64,000 bases of DNA from Alistipes sp. An66 (GTDB taxonomy: Bacteria; Bacteroidota; Bacteroidia; Bacteroidales; Rikenellaceae): the NCBI RefSeq assembly GCF_002161445.1, contig NZ_NFHT01000009.1:50731-114730 (forward strand), in the 5' to 3' direction. Below are positions 43,485 to 53,094 of the stretch, in pieces. The notes below the pieces were generated by a model. The model was not told the origin of the DNA, did not search any database, and was given only the letters and a program-made list of their open reading frames with translations. The translations under genes were made by a program, and so were the position numbers. Each line of letters starts with the position of its first letter. The stretch's first letter is position 1.

Positions 43485-45851
43485 TTACAACCGCTTTTTC
43501 TCTTCGGCGGACCCCGCTTCTACGGATTTCCTGTTGAAGGCCTTTCCGCTCTTGAAGTTCCACGTCACGCCGAAGCGGTACTGGATCTTCCCCCAGGCCT
43601 GCCGGATGTTGACCGTGCGGACGAATCCGTCGCCCGCGGCACCGACCTTCTGCCCCTGGTCGAGGAGGTTGCGGGCCGAGAAGGAGAGGACGAACCGCTC
43701 ACCGAACCGCTTCTTGACGCCGGCTTGCAGGAAGTGGTTGGGCATGACCCAGATGTTGCCCAGGTCGATGCGGCTCTGGTAGGCGTAGGAGAGGTCGATG
43801 TAGAATTTGGCCGGGAGGTTGAAGGTGGTCGATGCGTTGACGAAGGCCCAGTTGAAGTGCTGCTGGGCGCCGTGCTGCTCGACGCGCTGTCCGCGGCGCA
43901 TGTAGACGGCGTTGAGGTTCAGCTGCCACCACTTGGCCGGCTGGAACGGGAGGTTGGCCGTCACGTAGTAGTTGGTCGTGGCGTCGAAGTTGACCCAGGC
44001 GATCCGCAACATGTCGGGGTCGTCGGGATCGGCGAGCATCGTCTGCTGGATCTCGCCGTCGACGATCTGCATGCCGCCGGTGAGGGTGTATTTCCCGGCG
44101 AGGACGAACGTGATGTTCAGGTCGTTCTGGAAGGCGGGGTCGAGCGACGGGTTGCCGGTCTGGTAGGTGTAGTCGGAGATCTGCCACCGCTGCGGGTTGA
44201 GGCACCAGAAACGGGGCCGCTGGATCGTGCGGGCGTATTGCAGGATGACCGAGTGTCCCTTCTCCTGCGAGAGGGCGTAGGAGATGTTGGCATTGGGGAA
44301 GAGCGAGAAGTAGTTCTGACGGATGTCGCCGCTCTTGCCGTGGGTGAGGGTGTACTCGCCGCGGATCCCGGCCACGAGGCTCCAACGCCCCAGTTGGGCC
44401 GTTGCCGTGGCGTAGGCCGCCGCGATGTTCTCGGTGTAGTTGACCGTGTAGCTCTGCTCGTCGTTGCGCAGCCAGGCACCGTTCTTCTGATATTCGTAGC
44501 GGGCGTTGTTGCGCATGTCGTTGAAGGTGTACTTGGCGCCGGCTTTGAGCGACCAGCGGGGCGAGAAGTTCTTTTCGAGGGCGAGGGTTGCCGTGGCGAC
44601 ATCGTAGATGCTCGCGGCGTTGTCGCGGTAGAGTGAGTCGAGCGTGCCGTCGGCGGAGGTCGTGCGGCTCGTGTTGTCGTTTCCGGCGTCGGAGTCGCGG
44701 CGCGTGTAGTCGGCCAGGAGCTTGACGGTCGAACCGAGGGTGTCGAGCTTGTGGATGTAGTTGAACGTCACGGTGTAGTTGTTTCCGTAGTTGTGGTTGT
44801 CGAACCGGCTCCGGGTGTTGGCCGTCTGCTGGCCGTCGCCCAGATCGGTGGCGGTGTCGGTGGGGCCCCAGGACCGGTTGCGCCAGTATTCGACTTCGGC
44901 GCCGATGCTGTTCCTGGTGTCGATTTCGAGGATGCTTCCGGCATTGATCCCGAAATTGCGGTCGTTGCTCGTGCCCTCGGAGCGGGCGGTCAGCCCCTTG
45001 TTCGAGGCGTTGTAGACGGTTTTTTCGTCGGAGATCGTCTTGCTGTTGTCCAGATACCCCCAGGCCGAGGCGTAGAAGTCGAGCCGTCCGGAGTGGAGGT
45101 TGATGTTGGCCGATGGGCTGTATGACCCGATGTAACCGCTCTGCGCGGTATTGAAGGCGACGGAACCGTTGAGCCCGTTTTCGCGGCGTTTTTTGAGGGT
45201 GATGCGGATGACGCCGGCCGACGAATCGGCGTCGTAGTCGGCACCGGTCACGGGCACGACCTCGATTTTCTGAATCTCCTCGGCGCGCAGCGAGCGCAGG
45301 TAGGTGAGCAGCTGTTCGTCGTCCATGCGCAGTTCGCGGTCGTTGATGTAGACCTTCGATCCGCTTTTGCCGTTGATGGAGATCTTCTCGCCGTCGATCC
45401 AGACGCCGGGAGCATGTTCGAGGAGTTCGATACCGTCCTTTCCGATGGCGGAGGGAGCATTTGCGACGTCGACGACGAAGCGGTCGGCCTCGCGGCGCAC
45501 GAGCTGTGCGGAGACGACGACGCCTTCGATCCGGGTGGCGGCGTTGCGCATGACGATCTCTCCGAGGTCGTTGTTCTGTTCGACGCGGACGATGCGTTTC
45601 ACGGGATCGAATCCGAGGTACTGGATCTGGAGGGTGTATTCACCGGGTGCGACCTTCAATTCGAACCGTCCGTCGGCATCGGAGGCCATTCCGACGACCT
45701 GCTGGGTTCCTTTGAGGAGTACGACCGAGGCGTATTCGACGGCCTTTCCCTGTTCGTCGACGACGCGCCCGACGGCGGGGCAGAGTCTTGCGGCGAGGGC
45801 CGATGCGGCGGCTACGGCAAGCGTTACGATCAGGAGGATCCACTTTTTCAT
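43485..45851 (-). CDS. TonB-dependent-receptor-like outer-membrane barrel (OMP_b-brl_3 type)
   Basis: The 788-residue protein has a signal peptide (MKKWILLIVTLAVAAASALA). A carboxypeptidase-like beta-sandwich follows (VGRVVDEQGKAVEYASVVLLKGTQ, DGRFELKVAPGEYTLQIQYLGF), then a plug (VVDVANAPSAIGKDGIELLEHAPGVWIDGEKISINGKSGSKVYIN) and a large barrel (Asn- and aromatic-rich strands to the end). There is no SusD partner, and the family differs from SusC. The ligand is unknown. The C terminus extends beyond the last strand with RKSVEAGSAEEKKRL, which is odd for a BAM substrate. Confidence 0.88.
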   Translation of the reverse strand: MKKWILLIVTLAVAAASALAARLCPAVGRVVDEQGKAVEYASVVLLKGTQQVVGMASDADGRFELKVAPGEYTLQIQYLGFDPVKRIVRVEQNNDLGEIVMRNAATRIEGVVVSAQLVRREADRFVVDVANAPSAIGKDGIELLEHAPGVWIDGEKISINGKSGSKVYINDRELRMDDEQLLTYLRSLRAEEIQKIEVVPVTGADYDADSSAGVIRITLKKRRENGLNGSVAFNTAQSGYIGSYSPSANINLHSGRLDFYASAWGYLDNSKTISDEKTVYNASNKGLTARSEGTSNDRNFGINAGSILEIDTRNSIGAEVEYWRNRSWGPTDTATDLGDGQQTANTRSRFDNHNYGNNYTVTFNYIHKLDTLGSTVKLLADYTRRDSDAGNDNTSRTTSADGTLDSLYRDNAASIYDVATATLALEKNFSPRWSLKAGAKYTFNDMRNNARYEYQKNGAWLRNDEQSYTVNYTENIAAAYATATAQLGRWSLVAGIRGEYTLTHGKSGDIRQNYFSLFPNANISYALSQEKGHSVILQYARTIQRPRFWCLNPQRWQISDYTYQTGNPSLDPAFQNDLNITFVLAGKYTLTGGMQIVDGEIQQTMLADPDDPDMLRIAWVNFDATTNYYVTANLPFQPAKWWQLNLNAVYMRRGQRVEQHGAQQHFNWAFVNASTTFNLPAKFYIDLSYAYQSRIDLGNIWVMPNHFLQAGVKKRFGERFVLSFSARNLLDQGQKVGAAGDGFVRTVNIRQAWGKIQYRFGVTWNFKSGKAFNRKSVEAGSAEEKKRL

Positions 45852-45903
45852 GCTGCGTGAGGATTGCGGGTTTGTAATTTGTGCGACGTTTTATTTTACG
45901 ACA

Positions 45904-45911
45904 CAAAGATA
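45904..45911 (-). promoter_or_regulatory. -7 element (TATCTTTG) for the TonB-type barrel gene
   Basis: It matches TAnnTTTG on the minus strand, 52 bases before the ATG, in an AT-rich gap. Confidence 0.65.
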
Positions 45912-46053
45912 TGTAAAAAGTTTTGTACTTTGCAATACATAGTACCTTAATTTTCAAAAAATCTTTTTGACCTATGTATAAAAGGGGGCATTGCGTGAAA
46001 ATTTTGTTGAAAAAAGGGCGCGCGGAGGGGTAGGAAACCCGGGAAATAATTGC

Positions 46054-46061
46054 TAAATTTG
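46054..46061 (+). promoter_or_regulatory. -7 element (TAAATTTG) for the plsC-parEC cluster
   Basis: It matches TAnnTTTG about 60 bases before the ATG at 46122. No clean -33 is seen. Confidence 0.5.
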
Positions 46062-46121
46062 CAGATTGATTGGGATTCGGTCCGGTTTTCGGGGCGCTTC
46101 CGGTCGGAAAACAACCGCCTT

Positions 46122-46850
46122 ATGTTGAGTGCTTTATACTATTTGTTTCTGGTGCTTCTGTGCACCGTGTTCATGATCCTGTCGGCCGTGGCTCTGGTCG
46201 TCTGCTACCCGTTCGACCGGGGGCGTCGCGTGGTTCACGAACTCTCGCGCATTCTGGTGCGGATCTTCTTCTTCATTCCGCTGCGCTGGCGCCAGCGGGT
46301 CGAGGGTCGGGAGCTGATCGACCGCCGGAAACAATACGTGATCGTCATCAACCACAACACGGTGATCGACATCCCGACGCTCTATTACCTTCCGCTCAAC
46401 TTCCGGTGGGTTTCGAAGCGCGAGGTCTTCCGGGTTCCGTTCTTCGGCCAGTACCTGGTGCTGCACGGCGACATCTGCATCGACCGGGGCCGTGCGGCCG
46501 AGGCGCTGGAACAGATGGTGCGCAAGGGCAGGATGTGGATTTCGCGCGGGGCGTCAGTTGCGATCTTCCCCGAGGGCACGCGCTCGAAGGACGGGGAGAT
46601 CCACCGCTTCAAGGCGGGAGCCTTTACGCTGGCGCGCGAGGCGGGAGTCGACATTCTCCCGGTGGTGCTGGACGGCACGCGGACGCTGATCCGGAAGAAT
46701 CTGCTCTTCAACTGGGGCAACCGGATTACGATCCGGGTTCTTCCGCCGATTCCGGCGGAGCGTGTTGCGGCGACGGAGCCGCACGAACTGATGACGGAGG
46801 TGCACGATGCGATGTGCGCGGCGCTGTCCGACATCCGCAAGCAACGATAG
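46122..46850 (+). CDS. plsC: 1-acyl-sn-glycerol-3-phosphate acyltransferase
   Basis: With the ATG at 46122 the enzyme has 242 residues and begins with a membrane helix (LYYLFLVLLCTVFMILSAVALVVCY); the frame upstream runs into the promoter. It acylates lysophosphatidic acid to phosphatidic acid at the inner membrane. Motif I is NHNTVID (the HX4D core), followed by the FFGQYL region, motif III FPEGTRS and motif IV region VDILPVVLDGT. It precedes parE by 3 bases, an unrelated gene that probably shares its transcript. Confidence 0.9.
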   Translation: MLSALYYLFLVLLCTVFMILSAVALVVCYPFDRGRRVVHELSRILVRIFFFIPLRWRQRVEGRELIDRRKQYVIVINHNTVIDIPTLYYLPLNFRWVSKREVFRVPFFGQYLVLHGDICIDRGRAAEALEQMVRKGRMWISRGASVAIFPEGTRSKDGEIHRFKAGAFTLAREAGVDILPVVLDGTRTLIRKNLLFNWGNRITIRVLPPIPAERVAATEPHELMTEVHDAMCAALSDIRKQR

Positions 46851-46853
46851 ACT

Positions 46854-48740
46854 ATGGCAGATTTACTCAATACGAACCAAAACAACTACGGCGACGACGC
46901 GATCCGCACGCTCACCCCACGGGAACACGTGCGGCTGCGCCCGGGCATGTACATCGGCAAGCTGGGCGACGGTACGCAGTCGGACGACGGTATCTACGTG
47001 CTGATCAAGGAGGTGACCGACAACTCGATCGACGAGTACATGAACGGCTACGGCCACCAGATCGACATCACGGTCGAGAATAACGAGGTCTCGGTGCGCG
47101 ACTACGGACGCGGTATTCCGCTCAATTCGCTGTCGGCGGCGGTGAGCGTGATGAACACGGGCGGCAAGTACGACGATGACGAGGAGGGCGCGGCGTTCAA
47201 GAAGACCGTCGGTCTGAACGGTGTGGGTGTCAAGGCTGTGAACTACCTGTCGAGCACCTTTTCGGCGCGTTCGGTGCGCAACGGCGAGGCCCATACGGTC
47301 TATTTCGAGAAGGGTCTCGAACAGAGCGACAGGTGGGAGAGCGGCCTCACGGAGAAGGACGGCACGGAGATCCGCTTCCGGGTCGACGAGGAGGTCTTCG
47401 GGCCCTACGCCTATAACTTGGAATACGTCGAGCAGCTGGTCCGGAACTACACCTACCTGAACCGGGGACTGACGATCCGGCTGAACGGTCGGAGCTATGC
47501 GTCGAAGAACGGCCTGCTGGACCTGCTGAACGAGAACATGTCGGAGGAGCCGCTCTACCCGCCGATCCACCTTTCGGGCGAGGACATCGAGGTGGTGATC
47601 GCCCACGGCACGGGCTACGGCGAGAGCTGCTATTCGTTCGTCAACGGCCAGTACACGACGCAGGGGGGTACGCACCAGGCGGCCTTCCGCGAGGCCATTG
47701 CGAAGACGGTCAAGGAGTTCTACCACAAGGATTACGATCCGTCGGACATCCGCACGTCGCTCATCGGGGCGATTTCGATCAAGGTGTCGAGCCCGATCTT
47801 CGAGTCGCAGACGAAGACGAAACTCGGGTCGAAGGAGATGTCGAAGTCGGGTCCGACGATCCGCAACTTCGTGGTGGACTTCCTGGGCAAGCACCTCGAC
47901 GACTACCTGCACAAGCACCCCGAGACGGCGCAGATCCTGCAAAAGAAGATCGTCGAGAACGAGAAGGAGCGGAAGGCGATCTCGGGGATCCAGAAGAAGG
48001 CGCGGGAGACGGCCAAGAAGGTGTCGCTCAACAACCGCAAGCTTCGCGACTGCAAGATCCACCGCACGGACCGGAACGAACTGGCCGAACAGTCGATGAT
48101 CTTCATCACGGAGGGCAACTCGGCGTCGGGCTCGATCACCAAGAGCCGCGACGTGCGCACGCAGGCGGTCTTCTCGCTGCGGGGCAAGCCGCTGAACTGC
48201 TACGGGCTGACGAAGAAGGTGGTCTACGAGAACGAGGAGTTCAACCTGTTGCAGGCGGCGCTGAACATCGAGGAGGACATGGACAACCTGCGCTACAACA
48301 AGGTGGTCATCGCGACGGATGCCGATGTCGACGGGATGCACATCCGGCTGCTGATGATGACCTTCTTCCTGCAATTCTTCCCGGACGTGATCCGTCAGGG
48401 GCACCTGTTCGTGTTGCAGACGCCGCTGTTCCGCGTGCGCAACAAGAAGGAGACGCTCTACTGCTACTCGGAGGAGGAGCGCCAGCGTGCGATCGCCAAA
48501 CTGGGCGCCAATGCGGAGATCACGCGGTTCAAGGGTCTGGGCGAGATTTCGCCGGACGAGTTCCGGGAGTTCATCGGCGAAAACATGCGTCTGGACAAGG
48601 TGCGCATCACGAAGGACGACCCGATCCACGACCTGCTGGAATTCTACATGGGCAAGAACACCTACGAGCGGCAGGGCTTCATCATCGACAATCTGCGCAT
48701 CGAGGAGGACCTCGTGGAGCAGGATCTGAAAATCAGTTAA
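46854..48740 (+). CDS. parE: DNA topoisomerase IV subunit B
   Basis: This 628-residue ATPase subunit of topoisomerase IV decatenates daughter chromosomes. The GHKL ATP site shows [16 protein letters not shown] and DYGRGIP, with the lid [28 protein letters not shown]. The TOPRIM domain has [11 protein letters not shown] and the metal site [15 protein letters not shown]. The C-terminal [15 protein letters not shown] segment is typical. The GyrB-specific insert is absent. It is paired with parC 6 bases downstream. Confidence 0.95.
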   Translation: MADLLNTNQNNYGDDAIRTLTPREHVRLRPGMYIGKLGDGTQSDDGIYVLIKEVTDNSIDEYMNGYGHQIDITVENNEVSVRDYGRGIPLNSLSAAVSVMNTGGKYDDDEEGAAFKKTVGLNGVGVKAVNYLSSTFSARSVRNGEAHTVYFEKGLEQSDRWESGLTEKDGTEIRFRVDEEVFGPYAYNLEYVEQLVRNYTYLNRGLTIRLNGRSYASKNGLLDLLNENMSEEPLYPPIHLSGEDIEVVIAHGTGYGESCYSFVNGQYTTQGGTHQAAFREAIAKTVKEFYHKDYDPSDIRTSLIGAISIKVSSPIFESQTKTKLGSKEMSKSGPTIRNFVVDFLGKHLDDYLHKHPETAQILQKKIVENEKERKAISGIQKKARETAKKVSLNNRKLRDCKIHRTDRNELAEQSMIFITEGNSASGSITKSRDVRTQAVFSLRGKPLNCYGLTKKVVYENEEFNLLQAALNIEEDMDNLRYNKVVIATDADVDGMHIRLLMMTFFLQFFPDVIRQGHLFVLQTPLFRVRNKKETLYCYSEEERQRAIAKLGANAEITRFKGLGEISPDEFREFIGENMRLDKVRITKDDPIHDLLEFYMGKNTYERQGFIIDNLRIEEDLVEQDLKIS

Positions 48741-48746
48741 GCGACT

Positions 48747-51683
48747 ATGGCAAAGAACAAGGATAGAGACGATCTGATACCGGAGGAGGCGTTCGACGGG
48801 GATACCTCGACCCCGGATGCGGAGGAGGACGCGGGGACGGAACCGAGAGCGGAGCTGGGGGCGGATGCCGGGGTGGAGGAGAGCGAAGGAATGTCCGACG
48901 GAGCGCCTGCGGATGATGCTCCGGGCTCCTCGTCGCCGGCGAAGGCGGGGAAATTCGACCGCCTGACGCAGGACGAGGGCGACGTGCGCAAGCTGACGGG
49001 CATGTACAAGAACTGGTTCCTGGACTACGCTTCGTATGTGATTCTGGAACGCGCCGTTCCGCACGTCGAGGACGGCCTGAAACCGGTCCAGCGACGGATC
49101 CTGCACGCGATGAAGGTGGTGGACGACGGGCGCTACAACAAGGTTGCGAACCTCGTGGGCCAGACCATGCAGTACCACCCGCACGGCGACGCCTCGATCA
49201 AGGACGCGCTGGTGCAGCTGGGCCAGAAGGACCTGCTGATCGACTGCCAGGGCAACTGGGGCAACATCCTCACGGGCGACGAGGCCGCAGCGGGACGATA
49301 TATCGAGGCGCGGCTGTCGAAATTCGCGCTCGACGTGGTTTTCAACAAGAAGACCACGGAGTGGATGCTGTCGTACGACGGCCGCAAGGAGGAGCCGGTG
49401 ACTTTGCCGATCAAGTTCCCGCTGCTGCTGGCGCAGGGCTCGGACGGCATCGCCGTGGGTCTGGCGTCGAAGATCCTGCCGCACAACTTCAACGAGCTGA
49501 TCAACGCGGCGATCGCCCATTTGCAGGGGCGCGAGTTCCAGCTCTACCCGGACTTCCCGACGGGCGGCATGGCGGACGTGAGCCGCTATAACGACGGACT
49601 GCGGGGCGGTACGGTGAAGGTGCGTGCGAAGATCTCGAAGATCGACAAGCGGACGCTGGCCATCACGGAGATTCCCTATACGACCACTACGGAGTCGATC
49701 AAGGATTCGATCATCAAGGCCAACGACAAGGGGAAGATCAAGATCCGGAAGGTGGACGACAATACGGCGGACAAGGTGGAGATCATCATCCAGGTGGCTC
49801 CGGACGAGTCGTCGGACAAGACGATCGACGCGCTCTACGCCTTCACGGACTGCGAGGTGTCGATCGCGCCGAACGCCTGCGTGATCTGGGACGAGAAGCC
49901 GCACTTCCTGGGGGTTTCGGAGATCCTGCGCCGCTCGGCCGAACATACGCGGTCGCTGCTGGGTCTGGAACTGAAAATCCGGCTCGGGGAGCTGAACGAG
50001 GCGTGGCATGCGGCGTCGTTGGAGCGGATCTTCATTGAGAACAAGCTCTACCAGCTGATCGAGGGCTGCAAGACCCGCGAGGAGGCCTATGCGGCCGTTG
50101 ACAAGGGTCTGGAACCCTTCAAGAAGCGGTTGCGGCGGGAGGTGACGCTCGAAGACGTGCAGCGGCTCACGGAGTTGAAGTTCATCCGTATTTCGCGCTA
50201 CGATTCGGAGAAGGCCGACAACGAGATCCGGCAGATCGAGGAGGATATCAGGACGACGCAATACAATCTGGAACACCTGACCGAATATGCGGTGGCATGG
50301 TACGAGCGGATCCGCGACAAGTACGGCAAGGGGCGCGAACGGCGCACGGAGCTGCGCGAATTCGACTCGATCGAGGCGACGAAGGTGGCGGTGACGAACG
50401 CGAAGCTCTACGTGGACCGTGCCGAAGGGTTCTTCGGGATCGGGAAGTCGATGAAGGATGCGGAGTTCGTGTGCGACTGCTCGGACATCGACGACGTGAT
50501 CGTCTTCACGAAGGACGGGCGTTACGTGATCACGAAGGTGAGCGACAAGGCCTTCTTCGACAAGGGGATCTACTACATCGGGGTCTTCAAGCGCAACGAC
50601 GAGCGGACGATCTACAACGTGCTGTACCGCGACGGGAAGAACGGCCCGATCATGATGAAGCGTTGCGCGATCAAGGGCATCACGCGCGACAAGGAGTACG
50701 ACATCACGAAGGGCACGCCGAAGAGCGAGATTCTGTATATGTCTGTGAATCCGAACGGTGAGGCCGAGGTGTTGAAGGTTTACTTCAAGCCGCGCCCGCG
50801 GTTGAAGAAGGTGATCGTGGATCTGGACTTCTCGACGCTTGCGATCAAGGGACGCCAGAGCCAGGGCAACCTCTTCTCGCGCTACGGGATCCACAAGATC
50901 GTGCTGAAAGAGCGCGGGACGTCGACGCTGGGCGGTCAGAACATCTGGTTCGACGAGGATGTGCGGCGGCTGAATGCCGACGGGCGGGGCCGCCTGCTGG
51001 GCGAGTTCAAGGGCGACGACAAGCTGATCGTCTGGACGGCCAAGAACCAGTACTACATCACGGGTTACGACCTCGGGCAGCACTTCCCCGACGATACGAC
51101 CTACGTGGGGCGCTACTCGCCCGACCGGGTGTACAGTCTCTGCTACTACGATCAGGGACAGCAATACTACTACATGAAGCGTTTCACGGCGGAGCTGTCG
51201 GACCGCATGCAGGACTTCCTCGACCCGGAGGACCGGTTCGTCTGCATGACGGAGCGCGCCGGAGCGAAGCTGGAAATCACCTACAAGGGGGCGCATGCCT
51301 CGCGTCCGGCCGATTTGGTGGATGTCGACGAGTTCGTCGGCGTGAAGAGCCACCGCGCGAAGGGCAAACGCCTGACCACCTACGAGGTGGATACGCTGCG
51401 GATGATCGAGCCGGAGCTTCCGCCCGAGCCCGAGTCGTCGGAGGATGAGGCGTTCGACGGCGACATGCTGACGGAGACCCCGGATGACGGTCTGCAAGCG
51501 GATGCGGTTTCGGAGGATACCTCCGCGAAGGAGCCGTCGAAGGAGGCTTCGTCGGGCGGCATTGTCTCGGATGCGGGGCTGCCCCGCACGGGTTCGGAAT
51601 CCGGGGGCGTGGCCTTCGAGATCGACCGCCCGAAGGGCGATGCCGAGCAGATGATCGACCCCGAACAACTGAATCTTTTCTGA
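48747..51683 (+). CDS. parC: DNA topoisomerase IV subunit A
   Basis: The 978-residue breakage-rejoining subunit begins with an acidic/Ala-rich N-terminal extension of about 70 residues before the winged-helix domain (FLDYASYVILERAVPHVEDGLKPVQRRILHAM). The DNA-linking residue is Tyr185 in AAAGRYIEARL. The quinolone-region sequence is YHPHGDASIKDA, with Ala where E. coli ParC has Ser80. A beta-pinwheel C-terminal domain lacks a clear GyrA box, and a long acidic tail (ending EQLNLF) follows. It is called ParC and not GyrA because a separate gyrA is at 58347 and parE is adjacent. Confidence 0.94.
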   Translation: MAKNKDRDDLIPEEAFDGDTSTPDAEEDAGTEPRAELGADAGVEESEGMSDGAPADDAPGSSSPAKAGKFDRLTQDEGDVRKLTGMYKNWFLDYASYVILERAVPHVEDGLKPVQRRILHAMKVVDDGRYNKVANLVGQTMQYHPHGDASIKDALVQLGQKDLLIDCQGNWGNILTGDEAAAGRYIEARLSKFALDVVFNKKTTEWMLSYDGRKEEPVTLPIKFPLLLAQGSDGIAVGLASKILPHNFNELINAAIAHLQGREFQLYPDFPTGGMADVSRYNDGLRGGTVKVRAKISKIDKRTLAITEIPYTTTTESIKDSIIKANDKGKIKIRKVDDNTADKVEIIIQVAPDESSDKTIDALYAFTDCEVSIAPNACVIWDEKPHFLGVSEILRRSAEHTRSLLGLELKIRLGELNEAWHAASLERIFIENKLYQLIEGCKTREEAYAAVDKGLEPFKKRLRREVTLEDVQRLTELKFIRISRYDSEKADNEIRQIEEDIRTTQYNLEHLTEYAVAWYERIRDKYGKGRERRTELREFDSIEATKVAVTNAKLYVDRAEGFFGIGKSMKDAEFVCDCSDIDDVIVFTKDGRYVITKVSDKAFFDKGIYYIGVFKRNDERTIYNVLYRDGKNGPIMMKRCAIKGITRDKEYDITKGTPKSEILYMSVNPNGEAEVLKVYFKPRPRLKKVIVDLDFSTLAIKGRQSQGNLFSRYGIHKIVLKERGTSTLGGQNIWFDEDVRRLNADGRGRLLGEFKGDDKLIVWTAKNQYYITGYDLGQHFPDDTTYVGRYSPDRVYSLCYYDQGQQYYYMKRFTAELSDRMQDFLDPEDRFVCMTERAGAKLEITYKGAHASRPADLVDVDEFVGVKSHRAKGKRLTTYEVDTLRMIEPELPPEPESSEDEAFDGDMLTETPDDGLQADAVSEDTSAKEPSKEASSGGIVSDAGLPRTGSESGGVAFEIDRPKGDAEQMIDPEQLNLF

Positions 51684-51687
51684 CGTG

Positions 51688-52209
51688 ATGGGACTCATTT
51701 TTCTGGTGGGCTACATGGGCTGCGGCAAGAGCACCCTGGGGCGGCGGCTGGCCCGGCGTCTGGGGGTTCCGTTCATCGACACCGACGCGCGGGTCGAGGA
51801 GCGCGAGGGGGCCACGGTCTCGGACCTCTTCCGCTACGAGGGCGAGCAGCGCTTCCGCGAGATCGAGCGCGAGGTGCTCGATGCGGCCATCGCCGGGAAC
51901 GACTCGGCGGTGATCTCCACGGGGGGCGGACTGCCCGTCTGGGGCGACAACATGGCGCGGATGAACGCCGCGGGCTGCACGGTCTACCTGCGCCGCTCGG
52001 CGGAGAACATTGCCGGCCGTTTGAGCCCCTACGGACGCCGCAAGCGTCCGCGTTTGCAGGGACTGAACGACGAGGAGCTGGTGGCCTTCATGACGCGGGA
52101 CATGGCCTCGCGGGAGCCTTTTTACAGCCGGGCGAAACTGATTCTGGCGTGCGATTCGCTTCCGGACGACGAACTGGTGGAGCGGATCGTGGCGCACGTC
52201 GGACGTTGA
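51688..52209 (+). CDS. aroK: Shikimate kinase
   Basis: This 173-residue kinase phosphorylates shikimate at the 3-OH in aromatic amino acid synthesis. The P-loop is VGYMGCGKST, the substrate-binding FIDTDARVEEREG and ISTGGGLPVW follow, and RLQGLNDEELVAFMTRD has the lid region. The ATG at 51688 is preceded immediately by an in-frame GTG, so the start could be one codon earlier. It lies 4 bases after parC. Confidence 0.95.
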   Translation: MGLIFLVGYMGCGKSTLGRRLARRLGVPFIDTDARVEEREGATVSDLFRYEGEQRFREIEREVLDAAIAGNDSAVISTGGGLPVWGDNMARMNAAGCTVYLRRSAENIAGRLSPYGRRKRPRLQGLNDEELVAFMTRDMASREPFYSRAKLILACDSLPDDELVERIVAHVGR

Positions 52210-52228
52210 TTTTCAAAGACTCGGAGCC

Positions 52229-53002
52229 GTGAACAATGCACCCATAGGCGTTTATGATTCGGGGCTGGGCGGGCTGACCGTCTGGCGCGAGATCCGGCGC
52301 ATGCTGCCCGGAGAGTCACTGACGTACCTCGGCGACGGGAAGAACTGCCCCTACGGTTCGCGGCCCCGGGAGGAGATCCGCCGGCTGGCGGACGAGGCCG
52401 TGGGGCGGCTCGTCGGGGCGGGGTGCAAACTCGTCGTCGTGGCCTGCAATACGGCGACGGCCGCGGCGATCGACTTCCTGCGGGCGAAATACGCCGGGGT
52501 GCCGATCGTGGGCATGGAACCGGCCGTGAAACCCGCCTGCCTGGCCACCCGCAGCCGCGTGGTGGGGGTGCTGGCCACGGAGCGGAGCCTCGACGGAGAG
52601 CTGTTCCGCCATACGGCCGCGAAGTACGGCGAGGGAATCGAGGTGCTGATGGTGCCCGGCCGGGGGTTCGTGGAGCTGGTCGAGGGGAATCGGGAGTCGA
52701 CTCCCGAAGCCGAAGCGTGCGTGCGTGCGGCTGTGGAACCGATGCTGGCGCGTGGCGCCGACCAGATCGTACTGGGGTGTACGCACTATCCCTTCCTGCT
52801 TCCCGTTCTGGATCGCGTTGTGGCGGGGCGGGGCGTTGCGATCGTCGACCCGTCGCCGGCCGTGGCAAGGCGCGTCGTGCAGCTGCTCGACCGCGACGGA
52901 CTGCGGGCCGCAGCGGACCACCGCCCGGCGTTCGACTTCCAGACCTTCGCCGACGAAGCCTACCGCCGGCGCCTCGAACAGAAGGCTTTGGAATCCCTCT
53001 GA
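52229..53002 (+). CDS. murI: Glutamate racemase
   Basis: This 257-residue cofactor-independent racemase makes D-glutamate for peptidoglycan. The two catalytic cysteines are Cys73 in VVACNTATAAAID and Cys184 in LGCTHYPFL. The N-terminal signature is IGVYDSGLGGLTVW, followed by YLGDGKNCPYG. The start is GTG at 52229 with no upstream ATG in reach. It follows aroK by 19 bases. Confidence 0.95.
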   Translation: MNNAPIGVYDSGLGGLTVWREIRRMLPGESLTYLGDGKNCPYGSRPREEIRRLADEAVGRLVGAGCKLVVVACNTATAAAIDFLRAKYAGVPIVGMEPAVKPACLATRSRVVGVLATERSLDGELFRHTAAKYGEGIEVLMVPGRGFVELVEGNRESTPEAEACVRAAVEPMLARGADQIVLGCTHYPFLLPVLDRVVAGRGVAIVDPSPAVARRVVQLLDRDGLRAAADHRPAFDFQTFADEAYRRRLEQKALESL

Positions 53003-53056
53003 CGGCACATTCTCCATTTTCACCCCTTCGGGGCCCGGAATCTCGGAAAAAAACCG

Positions 53057-53064
53057 TATCTTTG
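53057..53064 (+). promoter_or_regulatory. -7 element (TATCTTTG) for ftsK
   Basis: It matches TAnnTTTG 30 bases before the ftsK ATG. The GC-rich bases upstream contain no TTTG at -33. Confidence 0.6.
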
Positions 53065-53094
53065 TTCGATAGAATCAAGACGAAATTCAGGAAA

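Noticed and set aside
46863..51698. A 1611-residue open frame on the minus strand
   Set aside because: It is the mirror of parE and parC. High GC content at third positions keeps the opposite strand open. The translated sequence is Arg/Leu/Val/His-rich with no domain.
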